Assembly (NCBI RefSeq): GCF_018687755.1
Contig: NZ_CP061305.1
Span: forward strand, 1,611,099-1,675,098
Direction of reading: 5' to 3'
From: Polynucleobacter sp. JS-Mosq-20-D10
Lineage (GTDB): Bacteria; Pseudomonadota; Gammaproteobacteria; Burkholderiales; Burkholderiaceae
Length of the DNA stretch: 64,000 bases
Positions 8,933 through 19,001 of the stretch are shown one piece after another; position 1 is the stretch's first letter; each line of letters begins with the position of its first letter. The notes under the pieces are model-generated. The model had not been told where the DNA came from and made no database searches. It saw only the letters and a list, made by a program, of their open reading frames with translations. The position numbers and the translations under genes were made by a program.

Positions 8933-11371
8933 CTAGGCCTTTCTGAGGCGCCAGGCATTTAATGTCACCCCCAAGGAGGATAGGGACATGCCGATACCAG
9001 CAACCCAGGGGTTGACCCACCCCATCATCGCTATTGGAATGGCCAGCAAGTTATAGACCAGTGCCCACATCAAGTTTTCTTTAATAATCCGCTGCGTTTT
9101 ATCAGCTAGTAATAGCGAGTTGGCCAAAGGGGCTAGGGAGCTTGCAGTCAAAATTGCATCTGCACCAGCTGTAGCAAGGGGTGCACCCGCCCCGACCGCA
9201 ATCGAAACATCTGCCCGCGCCAATAAAGGAGCGTCATTAATGCCGTCACCAATGGCCCAAACAAAACGACCCTGATTTTGTAGGCCTGCAATATAGCGAT
9301 ATTTATCCTCTGGTGAGCATGCACCTTTGAACCGATCGATACCAACATGCTGCGCCCACCATGCCACCGTTGCTAAATCATCTCCTGAAACCAAATGGAC
9401 GGTAATCTTATGAGACCGTACTGCAGTTAATAGCTTCTCTAGCCCTGCCCTTGGAGTGTCTAAGAATAGAAAGCTCGCAATCAACCCTTTGCTATCCGCT
9501 AAATGTACTTGTCCATACTGCCCCTCTTGCGCAATCTGCTGAACGCCCAGCCAGGCAGCACTTCCCAGTCGATAAGTACCCGAACTCAGGCCTTTGCCCA
9601 ATTGATTGATAACCGCCTCAGGCAAAGAACTTAGTGCAAGATTTTCAGCTTCTGCAGCACGCAGGAGTGATAGTGCAAGAGGATGTTTTTGACCCGCCTC
9701 CATTGATGCAGCAATTCTCAGTGCATCTTCTCTAGAAAAATCTGGGCGAGCAACTAGGACTTCTTTTAATTCTGGTTGACCCATGGTGAGAGTGCCCGTT
9801 TTGTCCAGCACCAAATCCGTTGCTTTGACCAAACCTTCTAGTACATGGCCACGCACAATCAATAAACCGAGCTTTGTTACAGCCCCTTGGGCTGCAGCCA
9901 TCGCCGTTGGTACGGCGAGAGATAGGGCACAAGGACAGCTAGCAACCAGTACAGAGACCAAAACAGTCCAAGCTCTACTGGGGTCGATGTAGTACCAAAT
10001 TGCAGAAGATAAAAAGGCGGCCATCAACAGAAAACCAACAAAATATCCAGCCCACTTTTCTGCGAGGCTCACCATGACAGGCTTCGCTTGCAATGCTTGA
10101 TCAAGTAATGCGGCGATGCCTGCAATACGAGTAGATTGGCCCACAGCATCGATTCTCATCAATATGGGATTGAGAATATTGTGCGTACCTGCATACACTC
10201 GATCACCAATCTGCTTATCAATCGGTTTGGATTCGCCAGTAAGTAGTGACTCATCTAAAGAGCTCTCATACTCAATCAAAATGCCGTCAGCCGGAACGAC
10301 ATCACCTGGAGGAACGCGCAGAACTTCACCAGGGCTACAGTTAACCACTGGCACAATTTCAACTTGCTGAGATGAAGGATAGTTCGGCACTCTCTCACAC
10401 GTAGCAGGCAATTGCTTTGCCAGCGCCTCCGCTCCACCCTGTGCATCTTGTCGCGCCAATAACTCTACGTAGCGTGCCGCCAAAATAAAGGCAACAAACA
10501 TGGTGATGGAATCAAAATAGCCTTGACCTGTGCCTGTCACGAGATTGACGGTACCTGCACTAAATGCTAGGGTGAGAGCCAAAGCAATAGGCACATCCAT
10601 ACCCAACATATGGGTTTGCCCAAACGAAGCAACACTCCTCCAGGCTGCTCGGAAAATGGGGCCTGCTGAATAAGTCATTACTGGAACCGTGAGGGCCCAA
10701 CTAGACCAACCCAATAGCAGACCATACTCCACCGTAATGTCACTGTCACCTACATAGGTTGGCCAGGCATACATCATGACTTGCATCATGCCTAGTAATG
10801 CAACCCCCAGTCTCGTAAGTAATTGACGGCGTTCTTTTTTGGACTTTTCTATTGAGACTGAAGGCTCAAAAGGCCATGCCTCGTAACCAATGCGCTCAAT
10901 TTCAAAGAGCAAGCGAGCGAGACTGGTTTTCTCAGGGGAAAATTCCACCTTGACCTTTTGACTAACGTAATTAATCTGTACATCTTTGACGCCAGGGGTA
11001 CGTCGTAAGTGCTGCTCACATAACCACACACAAGCAGCACAGCGAATCTTCTCTAGTCGTAGAGTGGTCTCTAGATAGCCACCATCACCACTCGGGCGAG
11101 TGTATCGACTAAGCAAAGAGGGGTCGTCATAAGGAGCTAGGCCGTCAGGAATTTCATTTGAAGCAAGGTAGGTCGCGGGCTTATCACTTGACTGTGCGCG
11201 GCGCGCATAGAACACTTCCAAGCCTTCGCCATGAATCGTTTGCGCAACTGCCATACAACCAGCGCAACAGAATTGTCTATTGACATCACCAAGCTCAAGC
11301 TCATAAGAGTCGTTCGGAAGAATAAAGCTGCCACAGTGATAACAGCTATTACTTGGCAAACTAGAACTCAT
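8933..11371 (-). CDS. ccoI: Copper-type heavy-metal P-type ATPase CcoI (oxidase assembly)
   Basis: An 812-residue P1B ATPase that supplies copper to the cbb3 oxidase. Domains in order: an N-terminal Cys-rich metal-binding segment (CYHCGSF, CCAGCM); an HMA domain with RCAACVWLC; membrane helices from about 190; the actuator domain with TGES; the CPC ion motif SCPCALSLAVP; the phosphorylation site DKTGTLT; and the hinge GDGINDAP. The linkage to ccoS and ccoN identifies it as CcoI/FixI rather than a general CopA. It follows the MFS gene by 7 bp. Confidence 0.93.
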   Translation of the reverse strand: MSSSLPSNSCYHCGSFILPNDSYELELGDVNRQFCCAGCMAVAQTIHGEGLEVFYARRAQSSDKPATYLASNEIPDGLAPYDDPSLLSRYTRPSGDGGYLETTLRLEKIRCAACVWLCEQHLRRTPGVKDVQINYVSQKVKVEFSPEKTSLARLLFEIERIGYEAWPFEPSVSIEKSKKERRQLLTRLGVALLGMMQVMMYAWPTYVGDSDITVEYGLLLGWSSWALTVPVMTYSAGPIFRAAWRSVASFGQTHMLGMDVPIALALTLAFSAGTVNLVTGTGQGYFDSITMFVAFILAARYVELLARQDAQGGAEALAKQLPATCERVPNYPSSQQVEIVPVVNCSPGEVLRVPPGDVVPADGILIEYESSLDESLLTGESKPIDKQIGDRVYAGTHNILNPILMRIDAVGQSTRIAGIAALLDQALQAKPVMVSLAEKWAGYFVGFLLMAAFLSSAIWYYIDPSRAWTVLVSVLVASCPCALSLAVPTAMAAAQGAVTKLGLLIVRGHVLEGLVKATDLVLDKTGTLTMGQPELKEVLVARPDFSREDALRIAASMEAGQKHPLALSLLRAAEAENLALSSLPEAVINQLGKGLSSGTYRLGSAAWLGVQQIAQEGQYGQVHLADSKGLIASFLFLDTPRAGLEKLLTAVRSHKITVHLVSGDDLATVAWWAQHVGIDRFKGACSPEDKYRYIAGLQNQGRFVWAIGDGINDAPLLARADVSIAVGAGAPLATAGADAILTASSLAPLANSLLLADKTQRIIKENLMWALVYNLLAIPIAMMGWVNPWVAGIGMSLSSLGVTLNAWRLRKA

Positions 11372-11378
11372 AAATAAA

Positions 11379-12623
11379 TCATGAATTGCGGGTTAGAGAC
11401 CCACTAACCCAGCCATTACGACGCTCATACAGCACAAAGAGAACACCCCAAATCACTACAGCTGCATAAGCCCAGACCCAAGATATTTGCGTAGTGCGTG
11501 AGCCAGTTAAGTCGAGTACAAAACCAAAAATAGCTGGGCCCAACAACCCGCCACCAAAGCCCATTAGGGAATGGAGTCCCATTGCCGCGCCTTTAATATT
11601 CTCTTGAGCACTAATGACTAAGCCTGCAGTTAAGGTGGCGGAATCGGCCATGATGAAAATCGTATGCCCCACTGCTAAGGCAATAATCAACCACCAAGAT
11701 TGTCCTGTTGACAAGGCGAGCGCCACACCAAATGCTGCACTAGACAGCATGACAAAGAAAATCCATTTTTGGCGCCCTATTCTTAAGGCAATCTCATTTC
11801 CGATAATGGATGCAGGAACGCCAAAGAAATTAATCACGCCCGCAAGAGTGGTTGCAGTTAATAGAAAGGGATCGCCTGTCGCAATTGCACAGAAACCAAA
11901 AAAGGCCACAATCCAACTACGGCAAGCAAATAACTCGATGGAGTGAGCGGTATAACCAAAGATAAATCCCGAGGCTGTTTTATCTTGCAAGACTAAGCGC
12001 CACTTATCAAGCGGAAAAATATCGTGAAAACGAATGCGTATTGGACTGTGCCACTTTTCATGAGCGAGTGCAGGAATAAATAAGAGCACAATCAACAATG
12101 CCGTAAATGGACCTAAGGCGATGATTCCAAAAACATAGCGCCAGCCCAAGCTATTTAAGATCCAACCAGAGCAAAGATAAGAGAAGCCAGTGCCAATACC
12201 AAAGAATGCGGTATAAAAAGCAATGTGACGGGTCAGCTCGCCGGTTTTAATGCGATCTGACAGAATTTTTAAGCCAGGCATATAAGTACCCGCTAAACCG
12301 ACTCCATTGAGCGCCATCAATATCAAGGCGGTCCAGAAGTTATAAGCAAAGAGGCTCATGCCGAGTAATCCACAGGTCGCCGAAAGACCGCCCACGAGAT
12401 AGACTTTTTTTGCATCAACGCGATCGGTGAGAGCCGTTGCCAATGGGACCATCAGCATGTAACCAAAGAAGAAGGCGCTAGCAATGAGACCAGACTGTAA
12501 ATTACTGAGATGCCATTCATCTTGTAATGTTGTTAACACCACTGCGTAACAGGCAAAACCCAATAGCGCACAAGTTTGCGCCATCAGCATCAGGGGTGTG
12601 TAACCAGTGGGTTTCAAACGCAT
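11379..12623 (-). CDS. MFS transporter
   Basis: A 414-residue major facilitator protein with twelve predicted helices in two halves. The loop 2-3 motif is ATALTDRVDAKKVYLVGG. I cannot name the substrate. It lies between the 2OG-oxygenase gene (6 bp away) and ccoI (7 bp away), all on the minus strand, so it is probably read together with them. A metal or chelate substrate would fit that context but is speculation. Confidence 0.85.
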   Translation of the reverse strand: MRLKPTGYTPLMLMAQTCALLGFACYAVVLTTLQDEWHLSNLQSGLIASAFFFGYMLMVPLATALTDRVDAKKVYLVGGLSATCGLLGMSLFAYNFWTALILMALNGVGLAGTYMPGLKILSDRIKTGELTRHIAFYTAFFGIGTGFSYLCSGWILNSLGWRYVFGIIALGPFTALLIVLLFIPALAHEKWHSPIRIRFHDIFPLDKWRLVLQDKTASGFIFGYTAHSIELFACRSWIVAFFGFCAIATGDPFLLTATTLAGVINFFGVPASIIGNEIALRIGRQKWIFFVMLSSAAFGVALALSTGQSWWLIIALAVGHTIFIMADSATLTAGLVISAQENIKGAAMGLHSLMGFGGGLLGPAIFGFVLDLTGSRTTQISWVWAYAAVVIWGVLFVLYERRNGWVSGSLTRNS

Positions 12624-12629
12624 AAGAAC

Positions 12630-13385
12630 TTACTGCTGACTACTATTAGGGGAATCCTGAAAGCCGTTTGAGCGGAAAGTGAGCACCAAAGTATCTCTAT
12701 ATCCGTATTCTCCCAAGGGCTGAATCGGGGTAGATTCATGAATCATTCTTTCATCATTCATCAGCAATAGAGACCAGGGCTCGGTGAGGGTAAATCGCAG
12801 ACCGGCAGAACCGGTTGCACTAAAAATTCGGGTCTCGCCACCTTTAATGCCAACCCGATTTAGCAAAAAGACAGCTACAAAATCGACGCCATCACGATGA
12901 GCCCCCTCAGGCGTTGGCCGCCCAATCCCATCAGTCGTATCAATTCGAAATTGGTGAGCCTCAATAAACCAGGTGTTTACTTGCTTAATGCTATTCAGAA
13001 TATGAGCCAATCCCAGTAAAAGAGCATGCCAAGCAGGGTTACTAGTGAGCTCAGCTTGCGAAGGCTCAAACCAGCGCTCAATACCACCATGCAGGGCGTT
13101 GTAATTGACAGACTGCCAGTGGGCACGATGCGGCACGATAGCCAAAGATTCTCCTTTGACCTCAAAGCTTGAATGTCGGCGAAAGCGATACCGCCCACCG
13201 TCCTTAAGATAAGGATCCCGAGGTAAACCTTCCCAGAACTGAGTGAGATTCCGTAGCTGATCAAGATCCACATGTGCAATTTCCGCAACATCCTGAGCAG
13301 AGACAACTGCAAAACCATCATCTCGCAAAGATTGAACCATCTCCCTAGCGGGTGTCAGTGGAGGTAAAAGGCTGGAAAGAGTCAT
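12630..13385 (-). CDS. 2-oxoglutarate-Fe(II) oxygenase family protein
   Basis: A 251-residue protein of the BsmA/2OG-Fe dioxygenase type (PF10014-like). The metal-binding triad is seen as H-x-D in GAHRDGVDFVAVFLLNR and a distal His in MIHESTPI, followed by the oxoglutarate-binding Arg in YRDTLVLTFR. Members hydroxylate amino acids or related small molecules; the substrate here is unknown. It is the first gene of the apparent oxygenase-MFS-ccoI-ccoS run. Confidence 0.8.
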   Translation of the reverse strand: MTLSSLLPPLTPAREMVQSLRDDGFAVVSAQDVAEIAHVDLDQLRNLTQFWEGLPRDPYLKDGGRYRFRRHSSFEVKGESLAIVPHRAHWQSVNYNALHGGIERWFEPSQAELTSNPAWHALLLGLAHILNSIKQVNTWFIEAHQFRIDTTDGIGRPTPEGAHRDGVDFVAVFLLNRVGIKGGETRIFSATGSAGLRFTLTEPWSLLLMNDERMIHESTPIQPLGEYGYRDTLVLTFRSNGFQDSPNSSQQ

Positions 13386-13414
13386 CGGTTTATTTTAGGC
13401 GCATACCAAGGCAT

Positions 13415-14740
13415 TTAGGAATGCAAATTCAAGCGGCCGCGCACCTCTCCTACGTGACCTTTTAAGTCATACAGCTCTTTTGCATCTAGCATAGAGACTC
13501 TGATATTCCCGACTCTTCGCTCAATATCCTCTAAATCTCTGTAGTTTTTTTCTTTTAACTCTGGGACAGCTGCATTTTTCTCTATGACCTTCAGTTCTTC
13601 ATAGACTCTGGATAACTTGAGACGTAAAAAGAAATTCTTAGCAGCAGGAATATAGGTAAACAAAGGAATCAGAATGACGAGTAATGGGATCACAATTTTT
13701 GCAAATCGTCCAATCCATACTGCGGTCCAGAAAGGTAGATGACGATGCAAGAAAGATGGGCCGTCCTTTAAATAGATTTCAGCATCAACATGTAAAGGAA
13801 AATCAAGGCCAGTACCAGATGGGAATTCTCCTGGTTTTTGCAAATAAGAATAGGTTTTCAGAATGTCATAGGTGTCACCTAGCAACAAGGTGACCAAAGC
13901 AGGGCTAACATCATCTTTACCAACCAAGGTTGCTGTTGCGGCCAATACCTGTATATCTTGACGTGGAAGATCATATGCAATACTCATAACCCCACGAGGT
14001 ACAGTGACCTTTGATAAGAAAGGAAATAGGTGAACATAAGCATCAGCCTGCTCAAAGCTCATTAAGCGAATGCCGGGAGTTTCATAAAAATTCTTCAGAA
14101 TGGGTGCCTCAGCTGCACTAACAATAAAGACTGCATCTAATTCATTCTTTTTAAATTTTTCCAAGGCATCTAGCGGCTTTAATTTTTCAGCATAAAAATC
14201 ATTCACACTCAATCCGCTTGCTTTAAGCAGCTGAGAGGCCAAAGTTAGGGTACCGCTACCATCATTACCAATCGAGACGCGCTTGCCTTTTAATTGGCTC
14301 AATAAGCTTAAACGTCCACCTTCATTTTTAAAACTAGACTCTCTGTACCAAACCCATACCGGCTCATAAAAAACGCCCGCAATAGAAACTAAGCCAGGAT
14401 ATTTTGATAGGTCAGCTACGCCACCCTGCACCATTGCAAAATCTACACCGGAGTGCTGGTCACTCAGTAAGGCTAAGTTGTCACCTGTTCCGCCGGTCGT
14501 ACGCAATTTCATAGATACGCCTTGCTCAGCAAGTTCACCCTGGAGTCTTTCGCCAAATTTTTGGTACAGGCCAGTAGGAAAACCTGTTGCCAACTCAATA
14601 GAACGAGGTGGCGGTGGCACCAGTACCCATAACGTGGAAAAAAGTAAGACAACCAAAATGAAGAAGGCGGCGCCCACTGCAATCGGGTTATAGATATTTT
14701 TACGTATGAAGTTCATAAGAATTATTTTTGTTATTGCCAT
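13415..14740 (-). CDS. TAXI-family TRAP-type solute-binding protein, membrane anchored
   Basis: A 441-residue protein. An N-terminal helix (about 16-38) anchors or exports it. A TAXI binding domain follows (ATGFPTGLYQKFGERL; GNDGSGTLTLASQLL). Unusually, a second hydrophobic helix at about 340-368 is followed by a charged, coiled-coil-prone tail. No TRAP permease gene is nearby, so it is an orphan receptor here. A second ATG eight codons in is an alternative start. Confidence 0.8.
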   Translation of the reverse strand: MAITKIILMNFIRKNIYNPIAVGAAFFILVVLLFSTLWVLVPPPPRSIELATGFPTGLYQKFGERLQGELAEQGVSMKLRTTGGTGDNLALLSDQHSGVDFAMVQGGVADLSKYPGLVSIAGVFYEPVWVWYRESSFKNEGGRLSLLSQLKGKRVSIGNDGSGTLTLASQLLKASGLSVNDFYAEKLKPLDALEKFKKNELDAVFIVSAAEAPILKNFYETPGIRLMSFEQADAYVHLFPFLSKVTVPRGVMSIAYDLPRQDIQVLAATATLVGKDDVSPALVTLLLGDTYDILKTYSYLQKPGEFPSGTGLDFPLHVDAEIYLKDGPSFLHRHLPFWTAVWIGRFAKIVIPLLVILIPLFTYIPAAKNFFLRLKLSRVYEELKVIEKNAAVPELKEKNYRDLEDIERRVGNIRVSMLDAKELYDLKGHVGEVRGRLNLHS

Positions 14741-14880
14741 TATGCCCCGAGCTCAAGGATCTAGAGCGGAATCAATTGATTCGAATTATTTCAGGATAAG
14801 ATGGGGTGGGTTTGAAGAACCGTTAGGACAATAATGAATTCAGCTACTAAGAAAGTAGATCATTTATTGGTCGAGGTTAA

Positions 14881-16071
14881 TTAAGGCCTGATCTGCCCAA
14901 TGATGAGGCGCGCATTGGTCGTACCCACCTTGATCGTTTGCGGTGAAGATATCAAGTCACCAGCTTCTGGCATTGCCATTCCTGTTTTTGAAATACGTAC
15001 CTCAACCGACACTTCAGACATTTGAGAAATTAATGCATTGGGACTCATTGCCAAAGCATCATTCAAAACAAAGTTGATAGGGAATGTAGTAACCGGGGTT
15101 TTGAGGACGGCCACTGGCATACGCTCACCTGGCTTACGGGCAATCACCATCAACACATCGCCTGCTTTAATTTTAGACTTCAGTTCTGGTGTAATCTCAA
15201 CCTGTCCGCTCACGCCTTGATTGCTGATTACTGGGGCACTAGCTGGTGCAAGACCACCCTTGCCACGCGCCTCTGCAATAGAAGCTGCGATCGCACGCGC
15301 CTCATTGGACTCGGGAGGTAATAGCTGTGCTAACTTCTCCCAGGACCGCACTGCAGCTTTATAGTTCTGCGCATTAAAAGCGGCAGTTCCAGAAAGCCAA
15401 AGAGCTAATAAATTATTTGGGTCTTGGGCTAATGCCTGATTAATGAGTTGCTGTGGCTTACCAGCAAAACTACCATTCGCATTGGCTGCTAATACATCGG
15501 CATAGTCAGCTAATAATTGTGGGTCCGAATCAACAAAAGAGCCAGCACGAGCGTAGGCATTTGCAGCCTCAGTATTGCGACCCAAAATCCGATAGGAGCG
15601 AGCCAGCATAGCCCACCCCTTAAGATTGTCAGGCTCTTTAACCATTTTGGCGGCAAATTCTTCAACCATCTTTTCAACTGACTCTTGAGTCATTGGTTGC
15701 TCAGCGCCCTTCTTAGCAATCTGAGCGGCATCACCAAGGTAGAAATAGAAACCTGCTGAAAGTATTACTACAAAAAGGCAAATCCCAATGATGGTTTTCT
15801 TAGGTGAGCCCAGCACCGCAAGATCATCGGCTTCATCCGTATCCTGAAAAAGCCGCTGACGCATTTCTGCATGGGTCTGCTCATAGCTATAGCTATCTAT
15901 AGCACCCGCCAAACGATCAGCCTCGAGCTTATCAAGCTCTTCCCGATAAATGGCTGCATTCATCTGACGACGCGATGTTGCGGATTCTTTTGCAGGAAAA
16001 AACAGTGGGCGCAATACCAGCACCAAGACCAGGATCAATAAAAGAAGAGCGGATATTACAAAACTAGTCAT
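14881..16071 (-). CDS. ccmI: Cytochrome c maturation protein CcmI
   Basis: A 396-residue membrane protein with an N-terminal helix, a Lys/Glu-rich loop (YREELDKLEADRLAGAI), a second helix near residue 95-112, and TPR repeats in the middle (LKGWAMLARSYRILGR...). The C-terminal domain is of the kind that captures apocytochrome c and hands it to the haem lyase. It is the last gene of the ccm operon, starting 1 bp after ccmH. Confidence 0.93.
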   Translation of the reverse strand: MTSFVISALLLLILVLVLVLRPLFFPAKESATSRRQMNAAIYREELDKLEADRLAGAIDSYSYEQTHAEMRQRLFQDTDEADDLAVLGSPKKTIIGICLFVVILSAGFYFYLGDAAQIAKKGAEQPMTQESVEKMVEEFAAKMVKEPDNLKGWAMLARSYRILGRNTEAANAYARAGSFVDSDPQLLADYADVLAANANGSFAGKPQQLINQALAQDPNNLLALWLSGTAAFNAQNYKAAVRSWEKLAQLLPPESNEARAIAASIAEARGKGGLAPASAPVISNQGVSGQVEITPELKSKIKAGDVLMVIARKPGERMPVAVLKTPVTTFPINFVLNDALAMSPNALISQMSEVSVEVRISKTGMAMPEAGDLISSPQTIKVGTTNARLIIGQIRP

Positions 16072-16072
16072 G

Positions 16073-16561
16073 TTATTTTTCTATTGAACTGGACTTGGCA
16101 TCCTGAAGTAGCGCATCAATTCGACGATTATCTGCTTCAGATAGCGTGGTACTGGGCACGGCCTGATTTCTGCGACGCAGATACACCACCAAGCCAATAA
16201 TTCCTGCGAGCAAAATTAGAAAGGGGCCTATCCATAGGAGCCAGGTGATCGGCTTCACAGGCGGACGATATAGGACGAAGTCGCCATAACGCTCCACCAT
16301 AAAATTCCGAATTTGCTCGTCTGTCTTGCCCTCATTAATCAGGATGCGAATTTCTCGGCGCAAGTCATTTGCTAAATCAGAGCGTGAGCCCGCAAGGGAT
16401 TCGTTCTGACAAACCAAGCAGCGCATTTCTTCTGAAATCACAATCAGACGCTGCTCGGTGACTGGGTCATCAGCCAAAGGTACTGCATCCTTAGCAGACG
16501 CACTGATAGAACACAGTATGACAAAAGTGAGTAGGAGGGAGTGAAGCGCCTTTCTCAACAT
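16073..16561 (-). CDS. ccmH: Cytochrome c maturation thiol-disulfide protein CcmH (CcmL type)
   Basis: A 162-residue protein with a signal peptide (cleavage near ASA, residue 23). The redox motif is LRCLVCQNES (C48, C51) and one membrane helix lies at about 105-128. It reduces apocytochrome haem-binding cysteines together with CcmG. It overlaps ccmG by 1 bp and lies next to ccmI; CcmH and CcmI are separate here, unlike the fused E. coli CcmH. Confidence 0.95.
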   Translation of the reverse strand: MLRKALHSLLLTFVILCSISASAKDAVPLADDPVTEQRLIVISEEMRCLVCQNESLAGSRSDLANDLRREIRILINEGKTDEQIRNFMVERYGDFVLYRPPVKPITWLLWIGPFLILLAGIIGLVVYLRRRNQAVPSTTLSEADNRRIDALLQDAKSSSIEK

Positions 16562-17085
16562 TATTTGAGCTCATCTATTAAAGGAATGATTTTCTTACGA
16601 AGTAATTCCATCGTAATCGGTCCAATATGTTTAAACCGAATGACGCCAGTCTTATCAATCACGTAGGTCTCTGGAACACCATAGACGCCATAATCAATAC
16701 CCACTCGGCCATTGGCATCAAAAGCTGATAATAGGTAGGGGTTACCTTGACGAGCAAGCATGACCATCGCATCGTCACGTTTATCTTTGTAATCCAATCC
16801 AATAATTGGCGCCATTTGCAATTTACCCAGCTCAACCAGAACGTGATGCTCCTCACGGCAAGCAACGCACCAAGAGGCCCAGACATTCAAAATCCAAGGC
16901 TTGCCTTTCATACTCTCTGGTGAGAACACTTTTTGGGGATCTGCCAGCTGAGGCAATTCAAAGGTAGGCGCCTGCTTACCAATCAGTGGTGAAGGTATTT
17001 CCTGTGGGTCACGATTTAAGCCTACCGCTAAAAATCCAACCAAAATGACAAACAAAATCAGTGGAATTAAAAACTTGGCTTTCAT
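16561..17085 (-). CDS. ccmG: Periplasmic thioredoxin-like protein CcmG/DsbE
   Basis: A 174-residue membrane-anchored thioredoxin-fold protein. After an N-terminal helix it has the NVWASWCVACREEH active site (C73, C76) and the GVPETYVIDKTG cis-proline region. It delivers reducing equivalents for haem attachment. It overlaps the end of ccmF by 4 bp. Confidence 0.95.
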   Translation of the reverse strand: MKAKFLIPLILFVILVGFLAVGLNRDPQEIPSPLIGKQAPTFELPQLADPQKVFSPESMKGKPWILNVWASWCVACREEHHVLVELGKLQMAPIIGLDYKDKRDDAMVMLARQGNPYLLSAFDANGRVGIDYGVYGVPETYVIDKTGVIRFKHIGPITMELLRKKIIPLIDELK

Positions 17086-19001
17086 GCTGCTGCCTTCTTC
17101 AGCTTCATGCGATAGCGCTTATCGGACATCGCCAGCAAACCACCCAGAGCCATCAATACACAGCCACCCCAAATCCAATCAACAAAAGGCTTGTAATAAA
17201 CTCGGACTGCCCATGCTTTGTCGTCTAACTCTTCACCTAATGAAACATAGATATCTCTAGTAAGGCTCGCATCAATCGCCGCCTCGGTCATGGGCATCGT
17301 TGATGAAAAATAACTGCGCTTTTCTGGATACATCGTCGCTTCCAGCTTCCCATTACGGGTTAATAAGAAAGTACCTTGCATCGCTCTATAGTTCGGTCCA
17401 GGAACGGGGCTAACACCCTGAAGCTGAATATCGTAGCCACCGACACTAACGCTTTCACCGGCGAGCATACGCACATCTTTTTCCTCTTGATAGGCACCCA
17501 CCATGGTGACGCCAATCGTAAAGACTGCGATCCCCAGATGCGCTACCTGCATACCAATAAATGAACGTGTTGGCCTACCTGCTTTTGCTTGGCGAATAAT
17601 TTGCAGCACCCCAGAAGTAATCACCCAGAAAGCCAATAAGAAGCCAAGGCTGCCAAGCCAAGTAAATGCACCCATTGCAAACGGAATTAAAGCCGCCGCA
17701 ATCACTGCCACTAGGGCTGCAATCCATAAGCGCTTGATCACATCCAATAGATTTGAGTTCTTCCAGCTTGTCCAAGGCCCAATCCCCATCAGCACTAATA
17801 AAGGGATCATGATGGGCACGAAGACGCTGTTGAAATATGGGGGGCCTACTGAGATCTTCCCTAGATGCAGAGCATCAATCAATAAAGGGTAGAGAGTGCC
17901 CAAGAGTACTGATGCAGCAGATGCCACTAAGAAAACGTTACCAAGCAAGATAAAGGTTTCGCGCGATGTTAAGCTGAACTTACCGCCAAGAGTACTTTTG
18001 GGAGCGCGCCAAGCGTAAAGCGTTAAGGAAGACCCCACCACCAGCACCAAGAAAATCAAAATAAAGACGCCGCGTGTAGGATCAGTTGCAAATGCATGAA
18101 CTGAAGTGAGCACTCCAGAGCGAACTAAGAAGGTTCCTAGAAGCGATAGTGAGAAAGCAGTAATCGCTAGTAATACCGTCCAACTCTTAAAGCCGCCGCG
18201 CTTCTCGGTGACCGCAAGCGAATGAAGCAATGCGGTACCTACCAGCCAAGGGATAAATGATGCATTCTCCACGGGATCCCAGAACCACCAGCCACCCCAA
18301 CCGAGTTCGTAATAAGCCCACCAAGAACCCAGTGCAATGCCGAGCGTCAGAAATACCCAAGCAGCCGTTGTCCATGGACGCGACCAGCGTGCCCAAGCAG
18401 CATCTAAACGCCCTGACAACAAAGATGCAATCGCGAATGCAAACGCTACTGAGAAGCCAACATACCCCATATACAACATTGGCGGATGAAACACTAAGCC
18501 CGGATCTTGCAGGAGTGGATTAAGAGATCGCCCATCCTGAGCGGCTGGTAGCAGTCTCTCAAAAGGATTGGAGGTGGCGATCACGAACAATAGTAGACCG
18601 GTAGTCACCAAACCCAATACGCCAATCACACGCGCCACCATAAATTCATCTAGCGCCTTCGAAAGCTGAGCCACTAAAAATGTCCAGGTCGATAGCAAGA
18701 AAACCCAGAGCAATAGAGAGCCCTCATGACCACCCCATACGGCACCCAAGCGGTAAATGACCGGCATTTGTGAATTTGAATGCTCTGCCACATAAAGGAC
18801 AGAAAAATCATTTGAGTAAAAGCTCCAGGCCAAAATCACAAATGCAATACCAAGCAATAGAAAAACAGTTTGCGCAGCTGGTCTTGCTAACATAATCCAT
18901 TCGCGGCGACTTTGATGTGCACCGACCAATGGAAGTGTTCCTTGAATGATGGCGATACATAAAGCCAGTATGAGTGCGTAATGCCCAAACTCAGGAATCA
19001 T
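17082..19001 (-). CDS. ccmF: Haem lyase subunit CcmF
   Basis: A 639-residue polytopic membrane protein carrying the tryptophan-rich WWD motif (GWGGWWFWDPVENASFIPWL). Conserved histidines sit in flanking loops. CcmF ligates haem from holo-CcmE to apocytochromes. It overlaps the ccmE stop by a single base (TAATG). Length is normal for the family. Confidence 0.97.
   Translation of the reverse strand: MIPEFGHYALILALCIAIIQGTLPLVGAHQSRREWIMLARPAAQTVFLLLGIAFVILAWSFYSNDFSVLYVAEHSNSQMPVIYRLGAVWGGHEGSLLLWVFLLSTWTFLVAQLSKALDEFMVARVIGVLGLVTTGLLLFVIATSNPFERLLPAAQDGRSLNPLLQDPGLVFHPPMLYMGYVGFSVAFAFAIASLLSGRLDAAWARWSRPWTTAAWVFLTLGIALGSWWAYYELGWGGWWFWDPVENASFIPWLVGTALLHSLAVTEKRGGFKSWTVLLAITAFSLSLLGTFLVRSGVLTSVHAFATDPTRGVFILIFLVLVVGSSLTLYAWRAPKSTLGGKFSLTSRETFILLGNVFLVASAASVLLGTLYPLLIDALHLGKISVGPPYFNSVFVPIMIPLLVLMGIGPWTSWKNSNLLDVIKRLWIAALVAVIAAALIPFAMGAFTWLGSLGFLLAFWVITSGVLQIIRQAKAGRPTRSFIGMQVAHLGIAVFTIGVTMVGAYQEEKDVRMLAGESVSVGGYDIQLQGVSPVPGPNYRAMQGTFLLTRNGKLEATMYPEKRSYFSSTMPMTEAAIDASLTRDIYVSLGEELDDKAWAVRVYYKPFVDWIWGGCVLMALGGLLAMSDKRYRMKLKKAAA

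Noticed and set aside
14769..14782. Palindrome GAATCAATTGATTC upstream of the TAXI gene
   Set aside because: A perfect palindrome but AT-rich and single; it has no FNR spacing and no second copy was seen, so no regulator can be proposed.
14834..14884. Sixteen-codon plus-strand frame beginning MNSATKK
   Set aside because: Too short, no clear ribosome site, and its end overlaps the end of ccmI; no support as a gene.
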